A stretch of DNA of 64,000 nucleotides, taken from assembly GCF_019802085.1 (NCBI RefSeq), contig NZ_JAHVHV010000002.1, positions 558,001 through 622,000 of the forward strand, written 5' to 3'. The DNA is from Ferrimonas balearica (GTDB lineage: Bacteria; Pseudomonadota; Gammaproteobacteria; Enterobacterales; Shewanellaceae). The notes beneath the pieces are model-generated. The model searched no databases, had not been told where the DNA came from, and worked only from the letters and a program-made list of their open reading frames with translations. This document shows, one piece after another, positions 53,305-61,931 of the stretch. Numbering within the stretch: the first letter of the stretch is position 1; every line of letters begins with the position of its first letter. Position numbers and translations under genes: made by a program.

Positions 53305-53320
53305 CTGTGTGGATAAACAG
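53305..53320. promoter_or_regulatory. LexA box 1 of recN
   Basis: CTGT-GTGGATAA-ACAG, the CTGT-N8-ACAG consensus, 10 bases upstream of recN ATG. Confidence 0.8.
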
Positions 53321-53322
53321 TG

Positions 53323-53338
53323 CTGTACAGGAATACAG
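53323..53338. promoter_or_regulatory. LexA box 2 of recN
   Basis: CTGT-ACAGGAAT-ACAG, 18 bases from box 1 and overlapping the start side of a minus-strand promoter (TTTACC, 16 bases, TATACT). Its flanks TAC...GTA on the minus strand improve the match. Confidence 0.85.
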
Positions 53339-53426
53339 TATATGCGGTTTTTTTACCCGGTAAAGCGGCAATGTGGAAAAAGTCGGTTAAAGATCATCCT
53401 TATGACGGGCAAAACGAGGGACGGCC

Positions 53427-54125
53427 ATGAGGGGGACTGCCGTGGTGACCGGTGCCAACCGCGGATTGGGTTGGCACACGGCGCAGCAACTGGGCCAACT
53501 GGGCTACACCGTGGTCTGCACCACCCGTCGACTGAAGGAGGCGGAGCAGACCGCCGAGGCCCTGGTGGCCCAGGGGCTGGATGCCGTGCCCTATGTGCTG
53601 GACGTGCGGTTGGCCCGGGACGCCGAGGGGCTGGCCCGGGAGCTTAAGGCCCGGTGGGGTGGGGTAGACGTACTGGTCAACAACGCCGGGGTGTTTCTCG
53701 ATGACGGGGTGCGCCTGTTCGAGCTGGACGACGAGACCCTGGAGACCACGCTGCAAACCAACCTGCTGGGGCCCCTCTACCTGTGCCGGGCGCTGATCCC
53801 CATGATGATGGCCCGGGGCTATGGCCGGGTGGTCAATCTCTCCTCCGGCTACGGGGCGCTGTCACAGATGGGGCCGAGGATCACCGCCTACCGGGTCAGC
53901 AAGGCGGGGCTCAATGCCCTGACCGCGGTGATGGCGGCGGAGGTGGCGGGGATGAACATCAAGGTCAATGCGGTGTGCCCCGGCTGGGTGCGCACCGACA
54001 TGGGCGGCCCCCAGGCGCACCGGGACCCGGCGGAGGCGGCGTCGGATGTGGTGTGGGCCGCGACCCTGGAGGAGGACGGCCCCAGCGGGGCGTTCCTGCG
54101 TTACCGCCAGCCGATCCCCTGGTGA
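53427..54125 (+). CDS. Short-chain dehydrogenase/reductase
   Basis: SDR of 232 residues: nucleotide-binding TAVVTGANRGLGWHTAQQLG, NNAG motif (DVLVNNAGVFLDDG), and catalytic Ser and YxxxK (NLSSGYGAL... AYRVSKAGLN). The product resembles carbonyl-reductase-like SDRs; the substrate is unknown. It sits between recN and nadK, outside the usual order, and is convergent with nadK with one base between the stops. Confidence 0.88.
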   Translation: MRGTAVVTGANRGLGWHTAQQLGQLGYTVVCTTRRLKEAEQTAEALVAQGLDAVPYVLDVRLARDAEGLARELKARWGGVDVLVNNAGVFLDDGVRLFELDDETLETTLQTNLLGPLYLCRALIPMMMARGYGRVVNLSSGYGALSQMGPRITAYRVSKAGLNALTAVMAAEVAGMNIKVNAVCPGWVRTDMGGPQAHRDPAEAASDVVWAATLEEDGPSGAFLRYRQPIPW

Positions 54126-54126
54126 A

Positions 54127-55011
54127 TCAGAACAGCTTGCTGCCCCAGCCGAGTTTGCTGCGCAGCACCTGGAAGTAGCTGTGCCCCTTGGGGTGGATAA
54201 GGCGCAGGGCGTGGTCCGCCTTGCGCACCACGATCTCATCGCCGGGCAGCGCCGCCAAAGTCACGTGGCCGTCGCAGCTGACCTCCAGCGGCCGCTCGCC
54301 CATCTCCGGCGAGGCGATCAGCTTCACCTCACTGTCGCCGTCCACCACGATGGGGCGGCCAGAGAGGGTGTGGGGGAACATGGGCACCAGGATCACCGCG
54401 TTGAGGTTGGGGGTGAGGATGGCGCCGCCGGCGGAGAGGGAGTAGGCGGTGGACCCGGTGGGGCTGGAGACGATCATGCCGTCGGCCCGCTGGCTGTACA
54501 TGAAATGCCCGTCGATGTAGACCTCGAACTCGATCATGTGGGCCACCTTGCCCGGGTGCAGCACCGCTTCGTTGACGGCGGTGTTGCTGGCCTTGAGCTC
54601 GCCGTGGCGGAAGATCTCCGCCTGCAGCAGGAAACGGCGCTCGGTGTCGAACTCGCCGGCCAGCACCCGCTCCAGCGGGGCCTCGAACTGCTCCGGGTTG
54701 AGATCGGTCAAGAAGCCCAGATTGCCCCGGTTCACCCCAATCACCGCCACGTCGAACCGGGACAGGACCCGGGCGGCACCCAGCATGTTGCCGTCCCCGC
54801 CCACCACGATGGCCAGATCGCAGCGCTGGCCCAGGGTGGTCAGATCCACCCGCTCGGCCTTGTCGCAGCCCAGCTGTTTCGCCACCCGCTGCTCGAGCAG
54901 GACTTCATACCCCTGTTTTCTCAGCCAATAGAACAGGCGCGTCAGGGTCTGGTTGGCGCCGGGGTGATCCGGCTTGCCAATAAGGCCGATGGTGTGAAAT
55001 GGCTTGCTCAT
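54127..55011 (-). CDS. nadK: NAD kinase
   Basis: Enzyme of 294 residues that makes NADP from NAD and ATP. Signatures: [16 protein letters not shown] (GGDG), [25 protein letters not shown], and [20 protein letters not shown]. The start at 55011 ([16 protein letters not shown]) matches E. coli NadK; a longer frame upstream runs through the grpE promoter. It is divergent from grpE, as in other gammaproteobacteria. Confidence 0.96.
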   Translation of the reverse strand: MSKPFHTIGLIGKPDHPGANQTLTRLFYWLRKQGYEVLLEQRVAKQLGCDKAERVDLTTLGQRCDLAIVVGGDGNMLGAARVLSRFDVAVIGVNRGNLGFLTDLNPEQFEAPLERVLAGEFDTERRFLLQAEIFRHGELKASNTAVNEAVLHPGKVAHMIEFEVYIDGHFMYSQRADGMIVSSPTGSTAYSLSAGGAILTPNLNAVILVPMFPHTLSGRPIVVDGDSEVKLIASPEMGERPLEVSCDGHVTLAALPGDEIVVRKADHALRLIHPKGHSYFQVLRSKLGWGSKLF

Positions 55012-55031
55012 GAAGTTGTCTGGCCGGAGCC

Positions 55032-55060
55032 CTTGAAGTGGCGAATATCGCCCCCATAAT
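55032..55060 (+). promoter_or_regulatory. Sigma-32 (heat-shock) promoter of grpE
   Basis: CTTGAAG, 13 bases, CCCCATAAT. This matches the RpoH consensus (CTTGAAA, 13-15 bases, CCCCATNT) and lies 45 bases before the grpE ATG. Confidence 0.85.
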
Positions 55061-55105
55061 AGGCTCAGTGTTTTATTGAATAAAGTGGTTTTGGCTGGAG
55101 TTGAG

Positions 55106-55732
55106 ATGGCTGACAAGCAGGAAAAAGTAGAGCCTAAAGAGGAAATTGAAGCGACTGAAACCGAGGCTGTTGAGGCGCAGGCCCCGGCGGACGCCGAAGG
55201 GGATGCCCCGGTCGAGGACGTCGCCAGCCAGCGCATTGCCGAGCTGGAAGCGGAGCTTGGCAAGGCCAAGGCCACCATCGAGGGTCAGAAGGACAGCGTG
55301 GTTCGCGCCGCCGCCGAGGTGGAAAACATTCGTCGTCGCACCGCCCAGGACGTGGAGAAAGCCCACAAGTTCGCCCTGGAGAAGTTCGCCAACGAACTGC
55401 TGCCGGTGATCGACAACCTGGAGCGCGCCCTGGAGGTGTCCAACACCGAAGAGGAGGCGATCAAGCCGATGCTGGAAGGGGTCGAGCTGACCCTGAAGAG
55501 CTTCCAGGCCGCGGTGGCCAAGTTCGGCATCGAGGTGGTGGATCCGGTGGGCGACGCCTTCAACCCGGAGCAGCACCAGGCGATCTCCATGCTGCCCAGC
55601 GAGGAGTTTGCCGCCAACACAGTGATCTCCGTGATGCAAAAGGGCTACGCCCTGAACAGTCGCCTGCTGCGCCCGGCCATGGTGATCGTCTCCCGCGGTG
55701 CCGACACCCCCTCGGTGGACACCCAGGCCTGA
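55106..55732 (+). CDS. grpE: Nucleotide exchange factor GrpE
   Basis: Co-chaperone of DnaK, 208 residues. Acidic N-terminus ([18 protein letters not shown]), coiled coil, then [37 protein letters not shown] and the C-terminal beta domain [22 protein letters not shown] 55106 follows GGAG; an earlier in-frame start at 55076 would add 10 non-conserved residues. Confidence 0.97.
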   Translation: MADKQEKVEPKEEIEATETEAVEAQAPADAEGDAPVEDVASQRIAELEAELGKAKATIEGQKDSVVRAAAEVENIRRRTAQDVEKAHKFALEKFANELLPVIDNLERALEVSNTEEEAIKPMLEGVELTLKSFQAAVAKFGIEVVDPVGDAFNPEQHQAISMLPSEEFAANTVISVMQKGYALNSRLLRPAMVIVSRGADTPSVDTQA

Positions 55733-55757
55733 GCCGTCGCTTGGTCCACCGAAAAAA

Positions 55758-55780
55758 GCCGCCCTAAGGGCGGCTTTTTT
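55758..55780 (+). terminator. Intrinsic terminator of grpE
   Basis: GCCGCCC-TAA-GGGCGGC followed by six T. Confidence 0.9.
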
Positions 55781-55798
55781 GATCCCGTATTGCACGAG

Positions 55799-55820
55799 AA
55801 AGCCCCCGACTGGGGGCTTT
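55799..55820. terminator. Hairpin between grpE and the FMN-binding lipoprotein gene
   Basis: AAAGCCCCC-GACT-GGGGGCTTT, a second stem-loop in the convergent intergenic region. It has only short T runs on either side, so it is probably a weak terminator for the minus-strand gene. Confidence 0.55.
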
Positions 55821-55853
55821 TGCACTGGGGTCCCAGAGGGACGGTTAAAGCCC

Positions 55854-57197
55854 TCAGGCTTTGTTGTGCTCGGCGACCACGCCGTCGGCGCGCATCTCCT
55901 GGTAGAGCACTTCGGCCAGGCGCAGGTAGTGGGCCCAACTGGTGGAGAGGCGGGTAAAGCCGGTGGCGGCGTAGCTGCCGGTGTCGCCGGTGGCGGGCAG
56001 ATCCTCGATGTCGAACATGGAGCCCCCCTCGACGATGTGGCTCTCCAGGGCATCGAACATCACGTTGAAGCCGATGCGGGCCGGCTCCTCGTAACCGATG
56101 GACTGGTACTTGGACTGGCGGTAGAACTTCTTCAACGAGGCGTCGCTGATCTGGGCCTTCTCGTCGGCGAAGATCTCGTCGTAGTAGACGTCGACGATCT
56201 GGCCAGACTCGGTGTCCACCACGAAACGCAGCATCGCGGTCAGGCCGGTCCACTTGCCCTTGTCGTCCATCAGCTTCTCTGCCTGCTGGTAGAACTTCAG
56301 CGTGGTGCCTTCCTCGGTGATGCGGTGATGGATCTTGGCGGTCAGCGGCACCATGGACTGCTGGATGGAGTTGGAGGCACCGGCCACGATGTCCAGCCCC
56401 TGGTACTTAAGGCGGTTGGGTTCCTTAAGCTTGTTGGCCAGCTTGGGGTCCCAGTCCGGGTTGGGCTCGAAGGTCAGCTTGTTCTCCTCCACCATCAGCC
56501 GCTCCATGGTCAGGGAGGACTGCACCCAGGCGGTGCCTTTTTTCTTGCCCATGGAGAAGTTGTACTCGGACATCCGCTTGGGCACGCCCTGGTAGAGGCG
56601 GGTGTAGTAGTTGGGGCGCCCCTCCTCGTTGAACTCGGCGAAGATCACATCCTCGGGGTTGTCGCTGTCCAGCACCACGGTCATGGAGCCCATGTGCCCC
56701 TGACGGAAGCGGGCCTCCTCGTAGTAGTAGTCCCCCTTGAGCAGGCCCAGCTGGGGCTGAATCGACCACTTGAGCTTGAAGTCCTCCTCCTGGCCCTGCT
56801 TGGCGCCGACGCTCTGGTACTCGGGCTGGGAGCCGTCAGCGCGGGGCAGGTCGTTGATCGCCTTTAAGATCCCGTTGGAGGAGAGGGTGGCGCCGGAGAC
56901 CGCGTCGATCCCCTCATGGCCGTTGTTGGCCACGATCTGCGGCAACAGGCGCTCGGCATTGAGAAACAGCGATTCGGTCTCGCCGTGGGACTTGGTCTTG
57001 ATCTCCCGGATCTCCCCCTGCTCCACCACCACGGTCAACACGATGTCGCTCTTCTTGCCCTTGCCGGACACTTCGTGGGTGCCGTCCACGTATTTGCCCT
57101 GGGGGGCGGAGGCGGCACACCCGGCCACCACCAGTGCCACGGCGGAGCTGACCAGGCCAAGCTTGATGCGTTTAAATTGGTTCACGTTCTCACCCAT
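55854..57197 (-). CDS. FMN-binding domain lipoprotein, multi-domain
   Basis: Predicted lipoprotein of 447 residues (lipobox VAGC at Cys27). Residues ~35-120 form an FMN-binding domain whose flavinylation motif DAVSGAT is at 98-104, with Thr104 the expected covalent FMN site. Residues ~160-285 and ~300-440 look like two further, degenerate copies (DIVAGAS at 269-275). The divergent neighbour is ApbE, which attaches FMN to such motifs. The arrangement resembles lipoproteins of extracytosolic flavin electron transfer such as Listeria PplA. The electron acceptor is unknown. Confidence 0.85.
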   Translation of the reverse strand: MGENVNQFKRIKLGLVSSAVALVVAGCAASAPQGKYVDGTHEVSGKGKKSDIVLTVVVEQGEIREIKTKSHGETESLFLNAERLLPQIVANNGHEGIDAVSGATLSSNGILKAINDLPRADGSQPEYQSVGAKQGQEEDFKLKWSIQPQLGLLKGDYYYEEARFRQGHMGSMTVVLDSDNPEDVIFAEFNEEGRPNYYTRLYQGVPKRMSEYNFSMGKKKGTAWVQSSLTMERLMVEENKLTFEPNPDWDPKLANKLKEPNRLKYQGLDIVAGASNSIQQSMVPLTAKIHHRITEEGTTLKFYQQAEKLMDDKGKWTGLTAMLRFVVDTESGQIVDVYYDEIFADEKAQISDASLKKFYRQSKYQSIGYEEPARIGFNVMFDALESHIVEGGSMFDIEDLPATGDTGSYAATGFTRLSTSWAHYLRLAEVLYQEMRADGVVAEHNKA

Positions 57198-57257
57198 AGT
57201 TTTGATGACGAATTTTTATAGAGATGAGAATAGGGATATTGCTTGGCCGAACAATTG

Positions 57258-57271
57258 CGGAAAACCACTAT
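57258..57271 (-). promoter_or_regulatory. Shared 14-base motif, copy A (FMN lipoprotein/apbE region)
   Basis: ATAGTGGTTTTCCG on the minus strand, 61 bases upstream of the FMN-lipoprotein start. Flanks are also similar to copy B (GCAATATAGTGG against GCGATATAGTGG). Copies B and C lie at 59838 and 60014. Likely the binding site of the response regulator encoded at 61928. Confidence 0.6.
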
Positions 57272-57293
57272 ATTGCGATGGCGAAGTGGCTTT

Positions 57294-57309
57294 TGTGAAT
57301 GGGATCACC
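57294..57309. promoter_or_regulatory. CRP-type site between FMN lipoprotein and apbE genes
   Basis: TGTGA-ATGGGA-TCACC differs from the TGTGA-N6-TCACA consensus at one base. It lies 80 bases before apbE. In Shewanella CRP activates anaerobic respiration genes, which would fit a respiratory role. Confidence 0.5.
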
Positions 57310-57388
57310 ATACGTTTTTATGGTGAATATTGAATCAAAATGTTCATGCTAAAATTCGTCATCCTTTTATTTTAAGCCGAGCCTGAAC

Positions 57389-58564
57389 ATGAAACTCAAT
57401 CCCCTTGTTTGTGCCATGGCCCTGTCGCTGCCCATCTTTGGGGTGCAGGCCTCCGCCGATGCGGTGGCGGACCAGTTGCCGAAGCCCGCCAATGCCGCCA
57501 AGGCGATGGACTCCCTCTGCCACCAGGATGGGCTGATCACCCAGGGGCCCGGTTACGCCGAGCTGACCACCCTGAAGTACTTCGGCACCTCCATCGCCAT
57601 CCGCGTCTACGACGCCCCAGGTGAGCAGGCCGAGCGGGCCCTGTGCGACAGCCTCAAGGTGATCCAGCGGCTGCATCATCTGGCCTCGGACTACCAAACC
57701 TACGACCACGTGGTAAACGTCCGCTCCATCAACGAGGCCCCCACCGAAGTGCACCACATCGACCCCGAGCTGGTGGCGCTGATCCAGGCCGGTATCGACT
57801 GGCACAAGATCTCCCGGGGGTATTTCAACATCGCGGTGGGCCCCCTGGTGCAGCAGTGGCGCCGGGAGCGCAACGCCTGCGCCGCACCCACCGAGCCGGA
57901 CAACGGCTGCCGGATCCCCAGCGAAGCGGCGCTGCAGGAGGCGGCGCGGCACATCAACATCGATGACATCGAGCTGGACGTCGAGGCGGGCACCGTGCGC
58001 CTCAAGGCGGGCATGAGCCTGGATCTGGGGGGCATCGCCAAGGGCTGGATGGCGGAGAAGGTGCACGATCAGCTGGTGGCGGCGGGGATGCAGGCCTTTG
58101 TGATCAACGCCGGGGGCAACATCCGCCACCACGGCCACCACCCCGAAGGGCGCGACTTTGTCACCGCCATCGAGGATCCGTTGTGCAAGAAACACGACTT
58201 TGCCAGCCCCCGCTGCCAAACCCTAGAGGGGCAGTTTCACGAGTTCATCGCCGGTGAGGATCTGACCATCGTCTCCAGCGGCAACTACCTGCGCTACTAC
58301 CGGGTGGGGGACAAGGAGTATCACCACATCATCAACCCCAACACCGGCTACCCCAAGCCCGACGGGGTCTCCGTCTCCGTGGTGATGAACGACCAGCACA
58401 TCTATGCCGATGTGCTCTCCACCACACTGTTCCTGATGCCCCGGGAGGAGGCGCTGAAGATGGCGGAGTCGCTGCCCTATTTGGAGGCGGTGTGGTACCT
58501 CGATGAACAGGGCAATAAAATCACCACCCAGGGGTTGCCCCAATATCGAATCGATTTAGATTGA
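57389..58564 (+). CDS. apbE: FAD:protein FMN transferase (ApbE family), exported
   Basis: Protein of 391 residues with a Sec signal peptide (KLNPLVCAMALSLPIFGVQA). It transfers FMN from FAD to Ser/Thr of flavoprotein motifs in the periplasm. ApbE features: FGTSIAIRVYD, SRGYFNIAVGPLVQQWR, SLDLGGIAKGWMAEKV, AFVINAGGNIRHHGHHP, and YHHIINPNTGYP with Mg-binding ADVLSTTLFLM. It is longer than most ApbE proteins (~330-350) and has extra cysteine-containing loops (RNACAAPTEPDNGCRIP; DPLCKKHDFASPRCQ). Its probable client is the FMN-binding lipoprotein encoded divergently. Confidence 0.93.
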   Translation: MKLNPLVCAMALSLPIFGVQASADAVADQLPKPANAAKAMDSLCHQDGLITQGPGYAELTTLKYFGTSIAIRVYDAPGEQAERALCDSLKVIQRLHHLASDYQTYDHVVNVRSINEAPTEVHHIDPELVALIQAGIDWHKISRGYFNIAVGPLVQQWRRERNACAAPTEPDNGCRIPSEAALQEAARHINIDDIELDVEAGTVRLKAGMSLDLGGIAKGWMAEKVHDQLVAAGMQAFVINAGGNIRHHGHHPEGRDFVTAIEDPLCKKHDFASPRCQTLEGQFHEFIAGEDLTIVSSGNYLRYYRVGDKEYHHIINPNTGYPKPDGVSVSVVMNDQHIYADVLSTTLFLMPREEALKMAESLPYLEAVWYLDEQGNKITTQGLPQYRIDLD

Positions 58565-58575
58565 TAGGAAGAAAT

Positions 58576-58602
58576 AAAAGGCGCCAGTGTTGGCGCCTTT
58601 TA
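58576..58602 (+). terminator. Intrinsic terminator after apbE
   Basis: AAAAGGCGCCA-GTGT-TGGCGCCTTTT. Confidence 0.85.
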
Positions 58603-58620
58603 TTTAATTTGGACACGACT

Positions 58621-58649
58621 AAGCCCCGGATAATTACCGGGGCTTTTCC
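58621..58649. terminator. Second hairpin between apbE and porin genes
   Basis: AAGCCCCGG-ATAATTA-CCGGGGCTT followed by TT on the plus strand; probably a backup terminator, weak for the porin transcript because no T run follows on the minus strand. Confidence 0.6.
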
Positions 58650-58661
58650 TGTTCTAAAAAT

Positions 58662-59699
58662 TCAGAAGCGGTATTTCAGACCGACACTGACGATGTCATC
58701 GTCAAAATCGCTGTAGTCGTCCACCAGGTATTGGCCCACCTCGGTGTGCATGGTCAGCTGCTTGCTCATTCGGTATTCCGCCCCCAGGGCCCACTGGGTG
58801 ACTTCCGGAGCGTCGTCGCCGGTAAAGACCCCGGCCTTGTAGACCTCGTTGGCCACCCGGCCGGTACCGGAGTCGTCCTGGGCGAACTGGGCTTTGAACT
58901 TCCAGTCGTTGTACTCGTACAGGGCGTTGACGATGTAGCCGAAGCCTTCACGGGACTCGTAGTGGGTGCCGTCCTTCTCAAACCCCTCCAGGGCCTTGGT
59001 GTCTTGCACGATCACCCCCAGTTTGAGGTTGCCCATCTTGTACTGGGCGACGCCGCGCAGCGCTTCGATCCCCTCGATGCCGTTGCCGTAGGCGGCGGCC
59101 AGGTAGAGGTTGCCGTGACGGAACCCCTTGCCGCCGTAGGAGATGGCCAGCTGGTAGTTGTCGTCGTAGGGACTGTTGGCGTCGTCTTTAAGGATCACGC
59201 TGGTGCCGAACTGGATGTGGTTCCACTTGGCGGTTTTGTACTCGATGGAGTCGCCGTGGCGCTTGTTACCGGCAAACATGCGGTTCATCGACATGTTGGT
59301 CAGGCCGAAGATGTCGGCGCCGCCTTTGACCATCTTCAGCACCGGATCGATGCGACCGAAGGCGATGGCCCCGGCGGCGTCGTGCTTCAGGCCGATGTAG
59401 GTCGGGCGGGAGCTGAAGGTGTCGCCGCTGTCATCGGCGTTGAAGCCCACCTCGGCACGGTAGAAGAACTCGGTGTGCTCGGACAGGGCCTCGGTTCCGC
59501 GAAAGCCCAGACGGGTCATGTTGTTCTCCAGCAGCCAGCCGTCTTGGCCCCGCTGCTGGTTGCCGGTGCCGGCACCGCTGTAGGTCAGGGAGTAATCCAG
59601 GGTGCCGTAGAAGGTCGGCATGTCGGCCTGGGCGGAGGCGCTGAGCAGCAGGGCGCTGGCGCAGGTCACGGCGAGGGTGGAGCATTGGAATCGGTTCAT
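58662..59699 (-). CDS. Outer-membrane porin (general Gram-negative type)
   Basis: Protein of 345 residues with a signal peptide ending ASAQA, then DMPTFYGTLDYSLTYSG, TRLGFRGTEALSEHTEFFYR and the terminal YRF with C-terminal Phe, all typical of trimeric 16-strand porins. Solute preference cannot be told. It is transcribed away from the two-component genes, with copies B and C of the shared motif in the 429-base intergenic region, so it may be part of their regulon. Confidence 0.92.
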   Translation of the reverse strand: MNRFQCSTLAVTCASALLLSASAQADMPTFYGTLDYSLTYSGAGTGNQQRGQDGWLLENNMTRLGFRGTEALSEHTEFFYRAEVGFNADDSGDTFSSRPTYIGLKHDAAGAIAFGRIDPVLKMVKGGADIFGLTNMSMNRMFAGNKRHGDSIEYKTAKWNHIQFGTSVILKDDANSPYDDNYQLAISYGGKGFRHGNLYLAAAYGNGIEGIEALRGVAQYKMGNLKLGVIVQDTKALEGFEKDGTHYESREGFGYIVNALYEYNDWKFKAQFAQDDSGTGRVANEVYKAGVFTGDDAPEVTQWALGAEYRMSKQLTMHTEVGQYLVDDYSDFDDDIVSVGLKYRF

Positions 59700-59837
59700 C
59701 GGTTATCCCAGTGTTCGTTGGGCCCGGGGCCCGGTTAGGGTGCCGGGCGGTTCTGCGCGCCCTGACAGCGTGAAGTTGAAGTCTCCCCTGAGGGGAATGG
59801 ACGATGGGATTACACCGGAGCCGGGCTGGAGCGCGAT

Positions 59838-59851
59838 ATAGTGGTTTTCCG
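59838..59851 (+). promoter_or_regulatory. Shared 14-base motif, copy B (porin/kinase region)
   Basis: ATAGTGGTTTTCCG, 139 bases upstream of the porin start, in the opposite orientation to the porin gene and the same orientation as the kinase gene. The 429 bases between 59700 and 60128 contain copies B and C and a CTCGAC/GTCGAG inverted repeat, but no gene that I can support. Confidence 0.6.
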
Positions 59852-60013
59852 AAACCCCCAGTCGGTTGTGACTGGGCTCACTCTGGGGCGGCCAAAACCT
59901 CGACAGCGCTTCGCGTCGAGCGGAGAAGCGCGCCAGCCGGATCACGACTCTGGCGCCGACATTGAGAGGGATCGCACCGGCCTTACGACCCGTCAGGATT
60001 TCCGGTTTTTTGA

Positions 60014-60027
60014 ATAGTGGTTTTCCG
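60014..60027 (+). promoter_or_regulatory. Shared 14-base motif, copy C (kinase promoter)
   Basis: ATAGTGGTTTTCCG followed by CA as in copy A, 102 bases upstream of the kinase start and pointing toward it; 176 bases from copy B. Suggests autoregulation. Confidence 0.6.
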
Positions 60028-60128
60028 CATCCCGGCGGCATTTGTGACCGGCAACCCGGTTGCCTCCCCCTCAGCGGATACACTGTGGAGGAGCGCCCGG
60101 GCGACACTTTGGGCAGCGAAAGCGGAGG

Positions 60129-61931
60129 ATGGGTTTGATCAACGGGTTACTGAGCGGAACAGGCCACTGGCGCGGCGGCTTGCTGGCGCTGCTGCTGGCG
60201 AGCTGGGGCGGACCGCTGATGGCCAGTGAGACGCTGACCGTGGGGGTGGCGGCCTTCGATAACCCCCAGCGGGTGGCCCAGCGCTGGCAGCCGACCCTGG
60301 ATTACCTCAACCAGGGCCAGGCGCAGTACCGCTTTGAGCTGCTGGCGCTGCCGCCCAAGGTGCTGGAGCAGCGCCTTGCCGAGGGGGCAGTGGACCTGCT
60401 GATCCAAAACTCCGTCAAGACGGTGCAGTACAAGGAGAAGTACGGGGCCAGCCGGTTGCTGACCGCCGCACCCCTGTGGCCCGCCCCCGCCAACCGGGCC
60501 ATCGGCTCGGCGCTGGTAATGCGCCAGGGGGAGGCGGTGACCGATTTTGGCCAGCTGGCGCGGCTTAAGGCGATCTCCACCTCGGCCCACGCCTTCGGCG
60601 GTTATACGGTGTTTCGCCGGGAGCTGGCGGAGCAGGGCCTGACACCCAAGAAAGCCTTCCGCCAACTGACCTTTGTCGGCTTTCCCCAGCGCAAACTGTT
60701 GCAGCAACTGCTCAGCGGTGAGGCGGACGTGGCCATCCTGCCCAGCTGTTTGCTGGAGCAGGCGGTCGCCGAGCGGGAGGTGCCCGAAGGAAGCCTGACT
60801 GTGGCCCTGGATCGCCGCCCGGCGGATTTCCCCTGTGCCGTCAGCAGTCGGCTCTACCCCTATTTCGCCGTGTCCAAGCTGGGTCACGTCTCCCCGGAGG
60901 TGGCCACCTTCGTGGCCCGGCGCCTGCTGACGATGGCGGGGGACGCCCCGGCGGCCCAGCGGGGCCGCTACTCCCAGTGGACGGTGCCGGTGGACGACCG
61001 GGAGGTGTACGCTCTGCTCAAGGCGATCAAGTTGTGGCCCTTCAACACCGACTGGCATCACCTGGCCCGCCAGGCCCTGCCCTGGGCCGGGCTGGCGGCA
61101 CTCATCCTGCTGTTGGGTTACCTGCACCACCTGAGGGTCAAGGCCCTGGTGGCCCGGCGAACCAGTCAGTTGACCCAGGAGATGACCCAGCACAGCGCCA
61201 CCCAGGCCCACCTCCAGGAGCAGCGCAGCGCCTTCTACAAGGCTCAACGGGTGCTGCTGACCGGGGAGATGGCCTCGGGACTCTCCCACGAACTGAACCA
61301 GCCCCTGGCCAGCATCCGTTACCTGGCCCAGGGGTGCGGCTATCGGCTCGACGGTGAGCCGCTGGACCGGGAGGCCCTGGCCGAGGGCCTCAAGCGCATC
61401 GAGGCCCAGACCGAGAAGGCCCAGGGGATCATCCAGCGGGTGAAGCGATTTTGCGCCCGGCCCAGCAAGCTCTCCTCGCTGGCCCTGTCGGAGCTGGTGA
61501 CCGAGACCCTGGCCCTGATGGAGCCGGATCTTCGCCGCAACCGCAGCCGGGTGCGATTCGACAATCGGCTGGCGGACAACCTGGCCATTCAGGGGGATCC
61601 GGTGCTGCTGCAGCAGGTGCTGGTGAATCTGGTCCGCAACGCCCTGGATGCCATGGCGGAGGTGGCCGAGCCCCAGCGGGAGGTGGTGATCGCGCTGACC
61701 CGGGAGGCGGAGCGAGTGCAGCTGTCGGTACGGGATCATGGCCCGGGGCTGGCACCGGCGGCCCTGGACCGGCTGTTCCTGCCCTTTGAAAGCAGCAAAA
61801 CCGAGGGGTTGGGGCTGGGCATGATGATCTGTCGACGGATCATCGAGGAGCACCACGGCACCATCTGGGCGGAGTCCGCCGAGCCGGGGCTGCGAGTGAC
61901 GTTTTCGATACCCATTGAGGAGAACCCATGA
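60129..61931 (+). CDS. Sensor histidine kinase with PhnD-like periplasmic domain (TtrS type)
   Basis: Protein of 600 residues. A signal/anchor (LLALLLASWGGPLMA) is followed by a phosphonate-binding-like periplasmic domain (residues ~30-300; TLTVGVAAFDNPQRVAQRWQ, FGGYTVFRRELAEQG), one membrane helix (WAGLAALILLLGYLHHL), coiled coil, then the kinase: H-box GLSHELNQPLASIRYLAQGC, N-box LVRNALDAMAE, G-box LGLGMMICRRIIEEHHGT. The layout matches TtrS/ThsS kinases for tetrathionate or thiosulfate, but no ttr genes are adjacent. GGAGG abuts ATG 60129 (spacing 0), so TTG 60135 may be the real start. It overlaps the regulator gene (ATGA). Confidence 0.88.
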   Translation: MGLINGLLSGTGHWRGGLLALLLASWGGPLMASETLTVGVAAFDNPQRVAQRWQPTLDYLNQGQAQYRFELLALPPKVLEQRLAEGAVDLLIQNSVKTVQYKEKYGASRLLTAAPLWPAPANRAIGSALVMRQGEAVTDFGQLARLKAISTSAHAFGGYTVFRRELAEQGLTPKKAFRQLTFVGFPQRKLLQQLLSGEADVAILPSCLLEQAVAEREVPEGSLTVALDRRPADFPCAVSSRLYPYFAVSKLGHVSPEVATFVARRLLTMAGDAPAAQRGRYSQWTVPVDDREVYALLKAIKLWPFNTDWHHLARQALPWAGLAALILLLGYLHHLRVKALVARRTSQLTQEMTQHSATQAHLQEQRSAFYKAQRVLLTGEMASGLSHELNQPLASIRYLAQGCGYRLDGEPLDREALAEGLKRIEAQTEKAQGIIQRVKRFCARPSKLSSLALSELVTETLALMEPDLRRNRSRVRFDNRLADNLAIQGDPVLLQQVLVNLVRNALDAMAEVAEPQREVVIALTREAERVQLSVRDHGPGLAPAALDRLFLPFESSKTEGLGLGMMICRRIIEEHHGTIWAESAEPGLRVTFSIPIEENP

